In this document: positions 43,685 through 50,956 of the stretch, piece by piece | How positions within the stretch are numbered: position 1 is the stretch's first letter | Layout of the letters: each line of letters starts with the position of its first letter | Source: Armatimonadota bacterium | GTDB lineage: Bacteria > Armatimonadota > Fimbriimonadia > Fimbriimonadales > Fimbriimonadaceae | NCBI GenBank assembly: GCA_016125185.1 | Contig: WGMG01000006.1 | Location: forward strand, 186,001-250,000 | Direction of reading: 5' to 3' | Length of the DNA stretch: 64,000 bases | Made by a program: the position numbers and the translations under genes | Notes under the pieces: model-generated | Seen by the model: only the letters and a program-made list of their open reading frames with translations | Told to the model about the DNA's origin: nothing | Database searches by the model: none

Positions 43685-44143
43685 GTCCGGTATCGAAAAT
43701 GGCCCTGGAGGGCCCTACTGATAGTCCTTGTTCTTTGCGCAGGGTGCCATCGCGGCTGTTCGGAGCTTTCAGCGTGGGACGGTATCGAAGATATTTTCTA
43801 TGACCTTGGTGAAAGCGATCCAGAAAGGAGCTTTAACCTCCTTCATGCCGAATGGACGTCGGCGCATCCGATTCTTTTTCCCAACACACATAGTATGCGA
43901 ACACAGCGGACTCTAAGCGGGTGTTGTCTATTGCTTCGCTTCTATGATCGCTTGTCGGGAAGCGATCGAAACCAGATAGTGGACGAATCCCGCGCAGAAG
44001 TGAATGACGATGACTACGTCACTGAGTTGAAAGCACTTATGCGTATCAAGATTCAAATTCAATCCAAGGGTGCTTTATCGCTTACATCTAAACAGAAGAA
44101 GCTTTGGGATGAGGAAAGCATCCATTTTGGGAACAAACAGTAA
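43685..44143 (+). CDS. Probable lipoprotein lacking a canonical start codon
   Basis: In frame with the ATG at 43895, the codons upstream translate as RYRKWPWRALLIVLVLCAGC, a convincing lipoprotein signal peptide ending in a cysteine. It then continues through a 130-residue charged domain to the stop at 44141-44143. No ATG, GTG or TTG is in frame between the upstream stop (about 43592) and the signal peptide. Options are GTC at 43685, CTG at 43718 (GGAGG seven bases before), or a one-base deletion beside the ATG at 43683, which is in the wrong frame but would give a good start. The function is unknown. Confidence 0.55.
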   Translation, partial: VRYRKWPWRALLIVLVLCAGCHRGCSELSAWDGIEDIFYDLGESDPERSFNLLHAEWTSAHPILFPNTHSMRTQRTLSGCCLLLRFYDRLSGSDRNQIVDESRAEVNDDDYVTELKALMRIKIQIQSKGALSLTSKQKKLWDEESIHFGNKQ

Positions 44144-44171
44144 AGGCACATCAGCTGATGTGCCTTTACTG
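44138..44171. terminator. 34-base perfect palindrome, bidirectional terminator candidate
   Basis: The two halves CAGTAAAGGCACATCAG and CTGATGTGCCTTTACTG are exact reverse complements with no loop. The first half contains the lipoprotein's stop codon. The U-rich TTTACTG end on each strand could terminate both this gene and the convergent gene at 44212. A protein-binding site is also possible. Confidence 0.55.
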
Positions 44172-44211
44172 TAAAGAACCTCATTGGGAAACTGGAAGTT
44201 AAACAGTTGGA

Positions 44212-44844
44212 TTAGTCGCTCAGCGTCGCTTTCCACTGGTCGTTCAGTTCATCGAGCGTGCTGCCGGTGTAGTCCTTCCAAAGGCTTTCCTTATAGAAGT
44301 CATCGTGCAGAGCCTTGTTCAGTTGAACCACGATGTCCTTGTCCTTGTTGCGAACGACCCAATCCAGGAACGCGCCCGTGGTTCGGTAGCTGGCGCGAGC
44401 ATCGGCTTTGGACTTTTTCACAATCGGTCGCTTATTGACCGGCTCAAACGCAAACCAGCGGACATAGTCGGCGATACCCTCGACGAGCCAGACCGGATCG
44501 TATTTGGGATAGTGCTGGGCCACGTGGCAAAGCTCGTGGACGACGAGACCGGTGTCGTCGGGGTGCTGAGAGGCGTACTTGGCGGCGACGTGGATCGTCA
44601 GACCGTCCGCATAAGCAACGCCGTCGGCGTTGAAGTCGATGATGATTTTGACGTCAGCGAGGCTGCTTCGCGGGATGCCGAGCACATCGGCAGTCTTCGG
44701 ATACTCCTTCTTGGCAAGCGCTTCAGCGTCTTTGGTGAACTTAGCCAGGTTTTCGAGTTGCTTCGTGTCGAAGTCGATCTTAGGGCCGTCGGTCTTCGGA
44801 CCCTGCAGAGCCAGCGCACAGATGAGAGTGAGGCCAGGGAGCAT
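44212..44844 (-). CDS. Basic secretory protein (BSP) family metallopeptidase
   Basis: This exported protein of 210 residues has a signal peptide (residues 1-14). The zinc motif is HExxH in VVHELCHVAQHYP. WLVEGIADYVRW follows, as in BSP-family proteins, which are gluzincin-like. A C-terminal helical part completes the fold. It probably cleaves peptides in the periplasm or outside. It converges with the lipoprotein gene at the palindrome and lies downstream of a PEP-CTERM gene on the same strand. Confidence 0.85.
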   Translation of the reverse strand: MLPGLTLICALALQGPKTDGPKIDFDTKQLENLAKFTKDAEALAKKEYPKTADVLGIPRSSLADVKIIIDFNADGVAYADGLTIHVAAKYASQHPDDTGLVVHELCHVAQHYPKYDPVWLVEGIADYVRWFAFEPVNKRPIVKKSKADARASYRTTGAFLDWVVRNKDKDIVVQLNKALHDDFYKESLWKDYTGSTLDELNDQWKATLSD

Positions 44845-44899
44845 AACCGGAGTATATCAACTCCACTCCCTGGCCCGCCATTAGCTCACCGTAGGAAAG

Positions 44900-45532
44900 T
44901 TACTTCTTCCGCCGTCGAGCCAGCGCCAGGACGCCAATGCCCAGAACCGCCAGCGAGGCCGGCTCCGGAACCGGAGCGAACGTGGAATAGAGGCCGCTGA
45001 TCTCGGTTTGTCCAACGTTCGTCAGGTCGTACTCGGCGACGCGGGCGTAAGACGTTGCGTCGGTATCCAGGTAGAAGAACTTCGACGAGGTGCGAGGATC
45101 GAGACCACCACCACCGGCATCGTCGAGGAAGTTGAAGTTGACGAATCCTCCCGGAGTATTGAAGAGGAGAGCCTTGGTCGGACTCGTGTCCCCAAGGCTG
45201 GTCGGATCCCAATCACCATCGTAAGTCGAGGTGATGAAATTGCCGAGCCGAAGGTCGGAGATTTTCCCCGCCGAGTTGGCATCGTTAAACACTCGCCAAG
45301 CGAAGAAGTACGTGCCGTCGGCCTTCAGAACCACCCGATTCTGAACTTGACCAGAAACCGTGCCGCCGTACGCCGAGAACGAGAAGGGAACCAGGTCGTC
45401 TTCGACGACGGTTCCGCCAGGTGTCTGGGTTCCAGGAAGTGGCGTCCATACGCCAGGTGTGAGAATGACAGCGTTTGCCGAAGCAGCCGCGACGAGCACG
45501 AGGCCCGCCAATAACATGCGATTTGTTTTCAT
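44900..45532 (-). CDS. PEP-CTERM anchored protein
   Basis: This secreted protein of 210 residues has a signal peptide (residues 1-21, ending ASANA). Its C-terminus is a classic PEP-CTERM signal: VPEPASLAVLGIGVLALARR then RKK. The middle is a beta-rich domain of unknown function with several Asp and Gly turns. The ATG at 45532 follows GGGGACAAACAC, so the longer open frame upstream is not used. An exosortase elsewhere in the genome should sort it. Confidence 0.9.
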   Translation of the reverse strand: MKTNRMLLAGLVLVAAASANAVILTPGVWTPLPGTQTPGGTVVEDDLVPFSFSAYGGTVSGQVQNRVVLKADGTYFFAWRVFNDANSAGKISDLRLGNFITSTYDGDWDPTSLGDTSPTKALLFNTPGGFVNFNFLDDAGGGGLDPRTSSKFFYLDTDATSYARVAEYDLTNVGQTEISGLYSTFAPVPEPASLAVLGIGVLALARRRKK

Positions 45533-45676
45533 GTGTTTGTCCCCAAATGTATTTGAAGCGGAGGCGGTCAATCGACCGACCAATCCAGGCATTATTATCC
45601 ACAGGAAGTCCTTGTAAATCTGCAGGGGAATCGCTTATGCAGGTCCTTAGTCCGTCGTACTTTTGGCCGACAAGGG

Positions 45677-45964
45677 CTATGGATGAAGCCAAGTCCAGCC
45701 CGGAAGCAGGTTTGGATTGAGCTTCATCACGACCCAAAACGTCAGCACCAAGATCCAGAACCCGGCGGCAATAAGTGGGTAGCGAAGGTAGCACTTCGTG
45801 TCTCGCTTGCCCCGAACATAACCCACGATGAACAGGGTGGCAGATAAGAGCGCGGCCAGCGGCAAGGCGAATTTGCCGGCGATCAATGAGAACGTGGCGA
45901 TCTTGCAATAGGCGAAGGCAAGTCGTCCGGCCTTATCCTTCGTGGCTTCTTGTTCAGTACTCAT
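45677..45964 (-). CDS. Two-helix membrane mini-protein, last gene of the zinc-ribbon operon
   Basis: This 95-residue protein has two hydrophobic segments (about 30-50 and 65-85), with a short charged loop (YVRGKRDTKCYLRYP). It has no zinc ribbon, unlike its six neighbours, but its ATG overlaps the stop of the previous gene by four bases (ATGA), so it is part of the same operon. A longer open frame upstream is a shadow. Confidence 0.65.
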   Translation of the reverse strand: MSTEQEATKDKAGRLAFAYCKIATFSLIAGKFALPLAALLSATLFIVGYVRGKRDTKCYLRYPLIAAGFWILVLTFWVVMKLNPNLLPGWTWLHP

Positions 45965-46290
45965 TGCTTCCTCATGTAGGCAACGTTTAGAACGTACAGA
46001 ACGATGCCGACCAGGATGGACGCTGGGCAGCCAAGTGAGGCAACCAGAAACCAGACATTCGAGGCCGTCGTTGGAGAATCTAGAGAGAAGTTCAGCCAGC
46101 AACCGCCGAAAGCGACAAGGGGCAAAATCAGGATGAACATCGCAATGATCCAGGGCGAGAACCGATGGGAAGACACCTTTCCATACGGATGTCTTTCGTT
46201 GATCAGCGACGCTCCGCAATAGGGGCACCATTGTGCGCCGTGCAGAATCGGCTTCGAGCAATGGGGACATTTCTGTTCGGGAATAGACAT
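45961..46290 (-). CDS. Zinc-ribbon membrane mini-protein (ribbon 6)
   Basis: This 109-residue protein has an N-terminal ribbon, CPHC...CPYC (residues 8-25), then about two membrane helices (residues 49-69 and 78-102). It follows ribbon 5 with one base between and overlaps the last mini-protein by four bases. The ribbon side should be cytoplasmic. Confidence 0.75.
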   Translation of the reverse strand: MSIPEQKCPHCSKPILHGAQWCPYCGASLINERHPYGKVSSHRFSPWIIAMFILILPLVAFGGCWLNFSLDSPTTASNVWFLVASLGCPASILVGIVLYVLNVAYMRKQ

Positions 46291-46291
46291 A

Positions 46292-46549
46292 TCAAGGTGG
46301 TCCGGTGAGAAAGTGAATCAGGCTAAGAACGGCAGTACAGACGCCGCCAAAGAAGGCGATGGAAAGAAGGTTGGGGGATTCTAATGAGAGGTACCCCGTA
46401 GCGCCGGTGAAGAGGAAGCAGGCGGTGACGACCCAGCCCGATACCAACGGCTTAGTGCGAGGGACGGGTTTCTTTCGTCGAGTGCGACAATGCGGGCAGT
46501 AATCACGGCCTATCAGGATTGGGTGCTCGCAGGTTGGACACGGCTCCAT
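46292..46549 (-). CDS. Zinc-ribbon membrane mini-protein (ribbon 5)
   Basis: This 85-residue protein has a ribbon CPTC...CPHC (residues 4-21) and two hydrophobic segments (about 37-55 and 61-82). The ATG at 46549 lies 20 bases after the stop of ribbon 4; AAGGAAGG is upstream but rather far. The longer open frame is not used because it overlaps ribbon 4. Confidence 0.7.
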   Translation of the reverse strand: MEPCPTCEHPILIGRDYCPHCRTRRKKPVPRTKPLVSGWVVTACFLFTGATGYLSLESPNLLSIAFFGGVCTAVLSLIHFLTGPP

Positions 46550-46569
46550 GAGTTGATCGACACCTTCCT

Positions 46570-46863
46570 TCACTTTTTCTGCCTTGGCATAAAAGCCAGA
46601 ATGAGGAACACAACGAGGCCAACGGCGGGCAACGTTAGGTAAATCCATCCGTTCGGATTAGTGATGGCGATCGGGCAAGCACCGCAGCATTCCAGAGGAC
46701 ACATCAGCAAAGCGAGAAGAATCCAGAGGAACTGGAAGTTTGATTTGGGCTTCGCATCGGGCGGTTTTGCCGCCCACCCACAGCTCGCACAGTAGTCGTT
46801 CCCAGACGGGATCTCTTTGCCGCAGTTCGGGCAAGGAACGGTGTTCGGCTTGTGCTGACTCAT
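46570..46863 (-). CDS. Zinc-ribbon membrane mini-protein (ribbon 4)
   Basis: This 97-residue protein has a ribbon CPNC...CASC (residues 11-29) and two hydrophobic segments with a Cys-rich turn (MCPLECCGACP). Residues 1-31 nearly repeat those of ribbon 2 (KPNTVPCPNCG and GNDYC are shared), and the DNA is also very similar over about 85 bases, but the membrane parts differ. The start overlaps the stop of ribbon 3 by four bases. Confidence 0.75.
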   Translation of the reverse strand: MSQHKPNTVPCPNCGKEIPSGNDYCASCGWAAKPPDAKPKSNFQFLWILLALLMCPLECCGACPIAITNPNGWIYLTLPAVGLVVFLILAFMPRQKK

Positions 46864-47063
46864 CCCCACACCTTCATTAAGAATATGATCAGAATCGCTC
46901 CGAGAGCAATGGAGAAGATCATCGCTAGGGCGGTCGGAGCCACGGCGTCATTGGGCAATTTAGAACCACAAGCCGGATAGCATCTGGCTCCTTTTGAGAT
47001 GATATCTCGGCAGTCGGGGCACCTCATGATCTCGACCAATGGCGGTGCCTTTGGTTGGATCAT
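46860..47063 (-). CDS. Zinc-ribbon membrane mini-protein (ribbon 3)
   Basis: This 67-residue protein has a ribbon with altered spacing (CPDC then CYPAC, residues 15-33) and one membrane helix (about 42-64). It overlaps the stop of ribbon 2 and the start of ribbon 4 by four bases each (ATGA). It is the shortest of the group, and the second half of the ribbon may bind metal weakly. Confidence 0.7.
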   Translation of the reverse strand: MIQPKAPPLVEIMRCPDCRDIISKGARCYPACGSKLPNDAVAPTALAMIFSIALGAILIIFLMKVWG

Positions 47064-47347
47064 TTAGGCTTTCTCTTCCAAAACGCTAAACCAACTAGGA
47101 GCACAAACAGGATCCCAGTCACCGACCAAATTCGCCAGGGTTTCCCGAAAAGGAACAGTCCCAACAAAAAGCCAATCGCGAGGATAAAGAGGCTAAGAAT
47201 GCCCAAAATCGCTTGTCGGATTTTGAATGCCTGTTCACGTTTGCGTTCCTCAGAAGCCCAGCCGCAATATGGGCAGTAGTCGTTCCCGGCGGGAATATCT
47301 TGGCCACAGTTCGGGCAAGGAACGGTATTCGGCTTTTGCTGGCTCAT
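47060..47347 (-). CDS. Zinc-ribbon membrane mini-protein (ribbon 2)
   Basis: This 95-residue protein has a ribbon CPNC...CPYC (residues 11-29), a basic linker (ERKREQAFKIRQ) and two membrane helices (about 45-67 and 72-90). Its N-terminus is nearly the same as that of ribbon 4. It starts seven bases after ribbon 1 ends. Confidence 0.75.
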   Translation of the reverse strand: MSQQKPNTVPCPNCGQDIPAGNDYCPYCGWASEERKREQAFKIRQAILGILSLFILAIGFLLGLFLFGKPWRIWSVTGILFVLLVGLAFWKRKPK

Positions 47348-47354
47348 GATTGTT

Positions 47355-47624
47355 CTACGGTTTTGCCTGAGTCGGAGCCGGTGGCTGTCCGTTCGACGTC
47401 ATGGCGTTGTTAATGTAGAGGAATGCAAAGCACCCTCCACAGCAAATGAATGGCAAAACGAGGAGGACGATCAGCACGATCGCCCAAATCGGCATTCTTC
47501 GCGAGCCCTTCGCGCTGTTGTAGCCAGGTGCTCCGGCACCACAGCGGGAGCAGTATCCGCCTCCATTGGGAAGCTGGGCTCCGCAGTTGGGGCAGTTATG
47601 AGTGATTGGTGGCTCGTTGTTCAT
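47355..47624 (-). CDS. Zinc-ribbon membrane mini-protein (ribbon 1)
   Basis: This 89-residue protein starts at the ATG at 47624 and has a ribbon CPNC...CSRC (residues 11-29). One membrane helix follows (about 45-67) with a CCGGC turn, and the tail is Pro/Gln-rich. It overlaps the end of the Lgt-like gene by 29 bases, so translation is coupled. Confidence 0.75.
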   Translation of the reverse strand: MNNEPPITHNCPNCGAQLPNGGGYCSRCGAGAPGYNSAKGSRRMPIWAIVLIVLLVLPFICCGGCFAFLYINNAMTSNGQPPAPTQAKP

Positions 47625-48300
47625 GGCTGGCCTCCTTTGCATAAAGATATACACCCAGGGCAAGAATGGCTAGGCATCCTTTTTGGGCGAGCGACAAGCC
47701 GACGTGCGGCTCGACAGGTTGACGAAAGAATTCGATAATGAATCGACCAAGCGACCACAGCACCAAATAAATGGGGAAGATCGGTGCACGGTCGCGCAGT
47801 TTCCAGACTACGGCGAAGATCGCTAGGGCCGCTACAGCCATGTAGATCTGGGTCGGATGCCGAAGCGCTCCGTGCTGGTAGATCGCCCACGGCAAATCGC
47901 ACTCTTTCCCAAAGCAACAACCATTGAAGTAGCATCCGATGCGGCCGAAGAATTCTCCCGCCGGGAGCGCGAGAGCCCACAGCGGCCCGGTCGAGGTGCG
48001 AATCCCCATCCGGCGTTTGGCGACCTCGACCGCCAGCCAGCCGCCAACGACTCCGCCCAGGATTGTGCGTCCGCCCGAGGTCGGATCGAACGTGCCAACC
48101 AGGTTGGCCCCTTCGACCAAACGTTCGATGAGCCTGGCAATCAGAACGCCTCCAATGGCCCCAAAAAGAAGGATTCGGGTCATCCCTTCGGTAGCGAGAT
48201 TTCGGCGTCGGGCTTCGAGCCAATACACGATGACACCGACCACGAACCCGAGACCCGTAAACGCCGGTCCAACAAGGCTTTGCGGGTCGAGAAGATTCAT
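47596..48300 (-). CDS. Lgt-like prolipoprotein diacylglyceryl transferase, variant
   Basis: Canonical Lgt moves diacylglycerol from phosphatidylglycerol to the lipobox cysteine. This 234-residue relative has seven or so membrane helices and family motifs: GGRTILGGVVGG (76-87), the arginine-containing GRIGCYFNGCCFG (119-131), RHPTQIYMA (147-155) and GRFIIEFFR (185-193). Two differences stand out. The usual histidine before the double glycine (H103 of Escherichia coli) is replaced by hydrophobic residues, and the N-x-E signature has Cys-Cys instead of Glu. The ATG at 48300 overlaps the radical SAM stop by four bases. It may transfer lipid to a different acceptor than normal Lgt. Confidence 0.85.
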   Translation of the reverse strand: MNLLDPQSLVGPAFTGLGFVVGVIVYWLEARRRNLATEGMTRILLFGAIGGVLIARLIERLVEGANLVGTFDPTSGGRTILGGVVGGWLAVEVAKRRMGIRTSTGPLWALALPAGEFFGRIGCYFNGCCFGKECDLPWAIYQHGALRHPTQIYMAVAALAIFAVVWKLRDRAPIFPIYLVLWSLGRFIIEFFRQPVEPHVGLSLAQKGCLAILALGVYLYAKEASHEQRATNHS

Positions 48301-49820
48301 AGGACTCTCAGCGTCGACACCCGATCGGGGAAGTCTTGGGCGTCGGCAAAGAGCCACCGCCAGCAGAACGAATACCGACGCGGATCCTCCTCGAAGGTGC
48401 CCACGTGGACGCAACACTGGCGAATCCGCGCTTCATGGAACGTGTGCGCATCCATGAACATTTTGACCGTCACGCGGAACGTTCGCATCGCCATCCGTTC
48501 AAGGAGTCTATCTTCGCCGCCGAAGGCTTTCCAAATTCCACCCATCAGGTCGGTCAGGCCGGGCACGCAATCGCACATCCGAAACAGGTCGCTAGCTACC
48601 TGAAGCGACGATGCCCGTTGCTGTTCGCTGAGCAGACGCTGAAGCGTGCCGTCCTGAATCATGAGGCGAAGCGAGTCTCGCACGTTCTCGAAGGAGATGG
48701 AATTGCTTGCCAAGTGAACCCATTTCTTCAGCTCGTCTCGACCAACGAGCGACACCAGGGAGTTCCATTCGCCCTTCTCGTTCTGCACAAAGTAGGCGAT
48801 GTCGCAACAGTCCTTGTGCGAGCAGGGAAGCGGAATGAAGTCGGTCGCCCGATCCAGAGCTCGGAGCACACCGGTCGGCGTCGTCCGCTTCATCGGGTCG
48901 ATGCCGCTGTTCCGCCCCGAACCGAACACAGGCTGGATTGCCAACCCGGAGCAGTAGGGCGTATTCAGACCAAGCTCCAGCAAGGCTTGCATTTCGCTCT
49001 CATTAACGCCTCGTTTGACCGTCGCTACCAGAGTCGTAAAGATTCGTTCTTGGTTCAAGAGTTCGAGGGTCTTTCGCTTTTCGTCGGCAAGCGCCTCGCC
49101 GCGGAGGTCCAGATAGACCCGATCGGAGAGCCCGTCGAACTGGAGATACACCTCGACGCGGTCGCGATGCGATGCCAGGAAGCGAAGAAACGCCTTGTCT
49201 TTCAGGATTCGCCGTCCGTTGGTGTTAACCAGAATTCGGGTGATCTTGCGTTCTAGAAGCTCTTCGACTAAGGTTTCGAAATCGCGTCGTAGGGTTGGCT
49301 CGCCGCCACTGAGCATCACCACGCTCAGCTTTCCACCTTCCCGCTCGATAACCGTATCGACGGTATGAAGAAGCTCGCTGAGGGTCGGTTTTTCCTCGGC
49401 TAACGCGGGTGTTCCAGGCTCCAGTGCGGTGGCGTAACAAGTAGGGCACTTGTAGTTGCAATGCTCGGTTAGGTTCAAAAGCAGGATGCACGAATGCTGT
49501 CCGTGCCCGGCGGGCAACCCGTCTCGATAACCGGCAGGGAATCCCCGAAAGTTGTCGGCCCGGTCTGGAACCACCGACAGCGTCGGTGTCTGCCACCCGG
49601 CGCGCGACCGCCAGAGGTTGGCGTCTTCCTCGTACAGGCTCTCCGTTTCACCATGTTCTCGGCAGAACCGCCGCATCCAAATAGAACCCGAATGCGAAAC
49701 GAGCATGGCGTCGACGAACACGTCGGGATCATCCGAGCGGACGCCGCCACGAGCGAGGCAATGCGGGCACACAGATCGCGTGTATTCCTCGATTGTGTAA
49801 GGGCGGGAAGCGACGGCCAT
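48297..49820 (-). CDS. Radical SAM enzyme of the tetraether-synthase-like family (COG1964)
   Basis: This 507-residue enzyme has the radical SAM motif CxxxCxxC at Cys121, Cys125 and Cys128 (EHCNYKCPTCYA). N-terminal cysteines (CPHC at 18-21, CREHG at 53-57) look like a rubredoxin-type metal site. The C-terminal half carries extra cysteine clusters (CSHKDCCD, CDC, CCVHV and YSFC) for auxiliary iron-sulphur clusters. This pattern, including MDAHTFHEARIRQCC near the end, matches the MJ0619/Tes family, whose archaeal member joins lipid tails into tetraethers. It heads a coupled operon with an Lgt-like enzyme. I infer a lipid or lipoprotein substrate; the reaction is unknown. Confidence 0.85.
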   Translation of the reverse strand: MAVASRPYTIEEYTRSVCPHCLARGGVRSDDPDVFVDAMLVSHSGSIWMRRFCREHGETESLYEEDANLWRSRAGWQTPTLSVVPDRADNFRGFPAGYRDGLPAGHGQHSCILLLNLTEHCNYKCPTCYATALEPGTPALAEEKPTLSELLHTVDTVIEREGGKLSVVMLSGGEPTLRRDFETLVEELLERKITRILVNTNGRRILKDKAFLRFLASHRDRVEVYLQFDGLSDRVYLDLRGEALADEKRKTLELLNQERIFTTLVATVKRGVNESEMQALLELGLNTPYCSGLAIQPVFGSGRNSGIDPMKRTTPTGVLRALDRATDFIPLPCSHKDCCDIAYFVQNEKGEWNSLVSLVGRDELKKWVHLASNSISFENVRDSLRLMIQDGTLQRLLSEQQRASSLQVASDLFRMCDCVPGLTDLMGGIWKAFGGEDRLLERMAMRTFRVTVKMFMDAHTFHEARIRQCCVHVGTFEEDPRRYSFCWRWLFADAQDFPDRVSTLRVL

Positions 49821-49904
49821 CTGTAAGCATGTTAACCCGGACGAAGGCGAGCGAAATCCAAAGAGAGCAAGAACACGGTCTCAATTTTCTTGGACCGCAT
49901 TGGG

Positions 49905-50762
49905 TTAGTGCGGTAAATGCTCATCGTATTCCACGACTTTATCGCCTCGAAAATCCACCTCGCAGAAGTATGGCCAGTCCCAGTTATTTTCCTTTAGGAT
50001 TTCTGCCAATGGCTTCTTCTCAATCGGCCATCCGTACACCCAGGCCACATCGAGATGGGTCATTCCTGGCACCGGATGCCAAAGATTCTTCTTCAGCCAC
50101 TTTTGCGCCGATGCCGGAGGAGGCGTCAGCGAGAAAACCTGCTCTAGCTTCCATTCTCCAACGTAGACGGCAAAAGGCGGACCGTAGTGCGATGCGACGG
50201 ATTGCGATGAAAAACTTAGCTGTCTGAGTTTGTCGGAATCCTGAAAAACAACGAGGATGGGAAAGTCTGCCCCGTAGTTCTTGGCTTCACGGAACCCAGA
50301 GTCCACAAGGTTGCCGTGTTGGGAATGATGCTCGCCGACCTCAATGTCTTGCTTGGCGAGTTGGTAAATGCCCGTGATCACGATCGGCTGGCCAGCAAAG
50401 AGAGTTAGATCGCGAGAATTCGACTGACCCAGTCCCTCCGAAAGCAGAGTCTGCCTTCCATAGGCCCAAACCGTCTTGCCCGCATAACGTTGCCAAAGGG
50501 CTCGCTGGTGAGCATCGTTGATCACTGGAATCAGTCCGTCGCGTCGGTAGATGTTGGTCGATGTGGTGTGAACTGCTAGCTTTCCATCGAGCAAAAAGTC
50601 GGTTCGGCTCTCTGGGTTTTGCTGGACAAACGTCAGTTCGTGAAACATGACTTTCAGTCGATCCACAACCTGGCCGCTGTCGTCGACAAACCAGGTCGAA
50701 CTGGGCATGGCAATAAAGGTTTGCGCAGTCGTGCTCGAAAGGGCCACAAAGATTGCCAGCAT
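49905..50762 (-). CDS. Unknown exported protein
   Basis: This protein of about 285 residues has a likely signal peptide (residues 1-14, MLAIFVALSSTTAQ). The rest is beta-rich with aromatic patches (HGNLVDSGFREAKNYGADFP, WVYGWPIEKKPLAEILKENN). I do not recognise it. The ATG at 50762 gives the best signal peptide; the open frame begins eight codons earlier. It is divergent from the SPFH gene across a gap of about 195 bases. Confidence 0.55.
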   Translation of the reverse strand: MLAIFVALSSTTAQTFIAMPSSTWFVDDSGQVVDRLKVMFHELTFVQQNPESRTDFLLDGKLAVHTTSTNIYRRDGLIPVINDAHQRALWQRYAGKTVWAYGRQTLLSEGLGQSNSRDLTLFAGQPIVITGIYQLAKQDIEVGEHHSQHGNLVDSGFREAKNYGADFPILVVFQDSDKLRQLSFSSQSVASHYGPPFAVYVGEWKLEQVFSLTPPPASAQKWLKKNLWHPVPGMTHLDVAWVYGWPIEKKPLAEILKENNWDWPYFCEVDFRGDKVVEYDEHLPH

Positions 50763-50956
50763 ATGGTGAGAAACAGTTCGGACCAACGATCAGTGCCAAA
50801 TCTGCTAGATGTTGGCGACCAGCTAGCTCCAACCCTGGCGATTCTCGCAACCCCGGCGATATTCCATAAGTACTTATTATCGTGGATGCAAGAAGCAGAC
50901 ACACCCTCAATGCAATGGTGCATGAAGTGGAGTCCAAGGGCTTCTTGCACTGAAGC

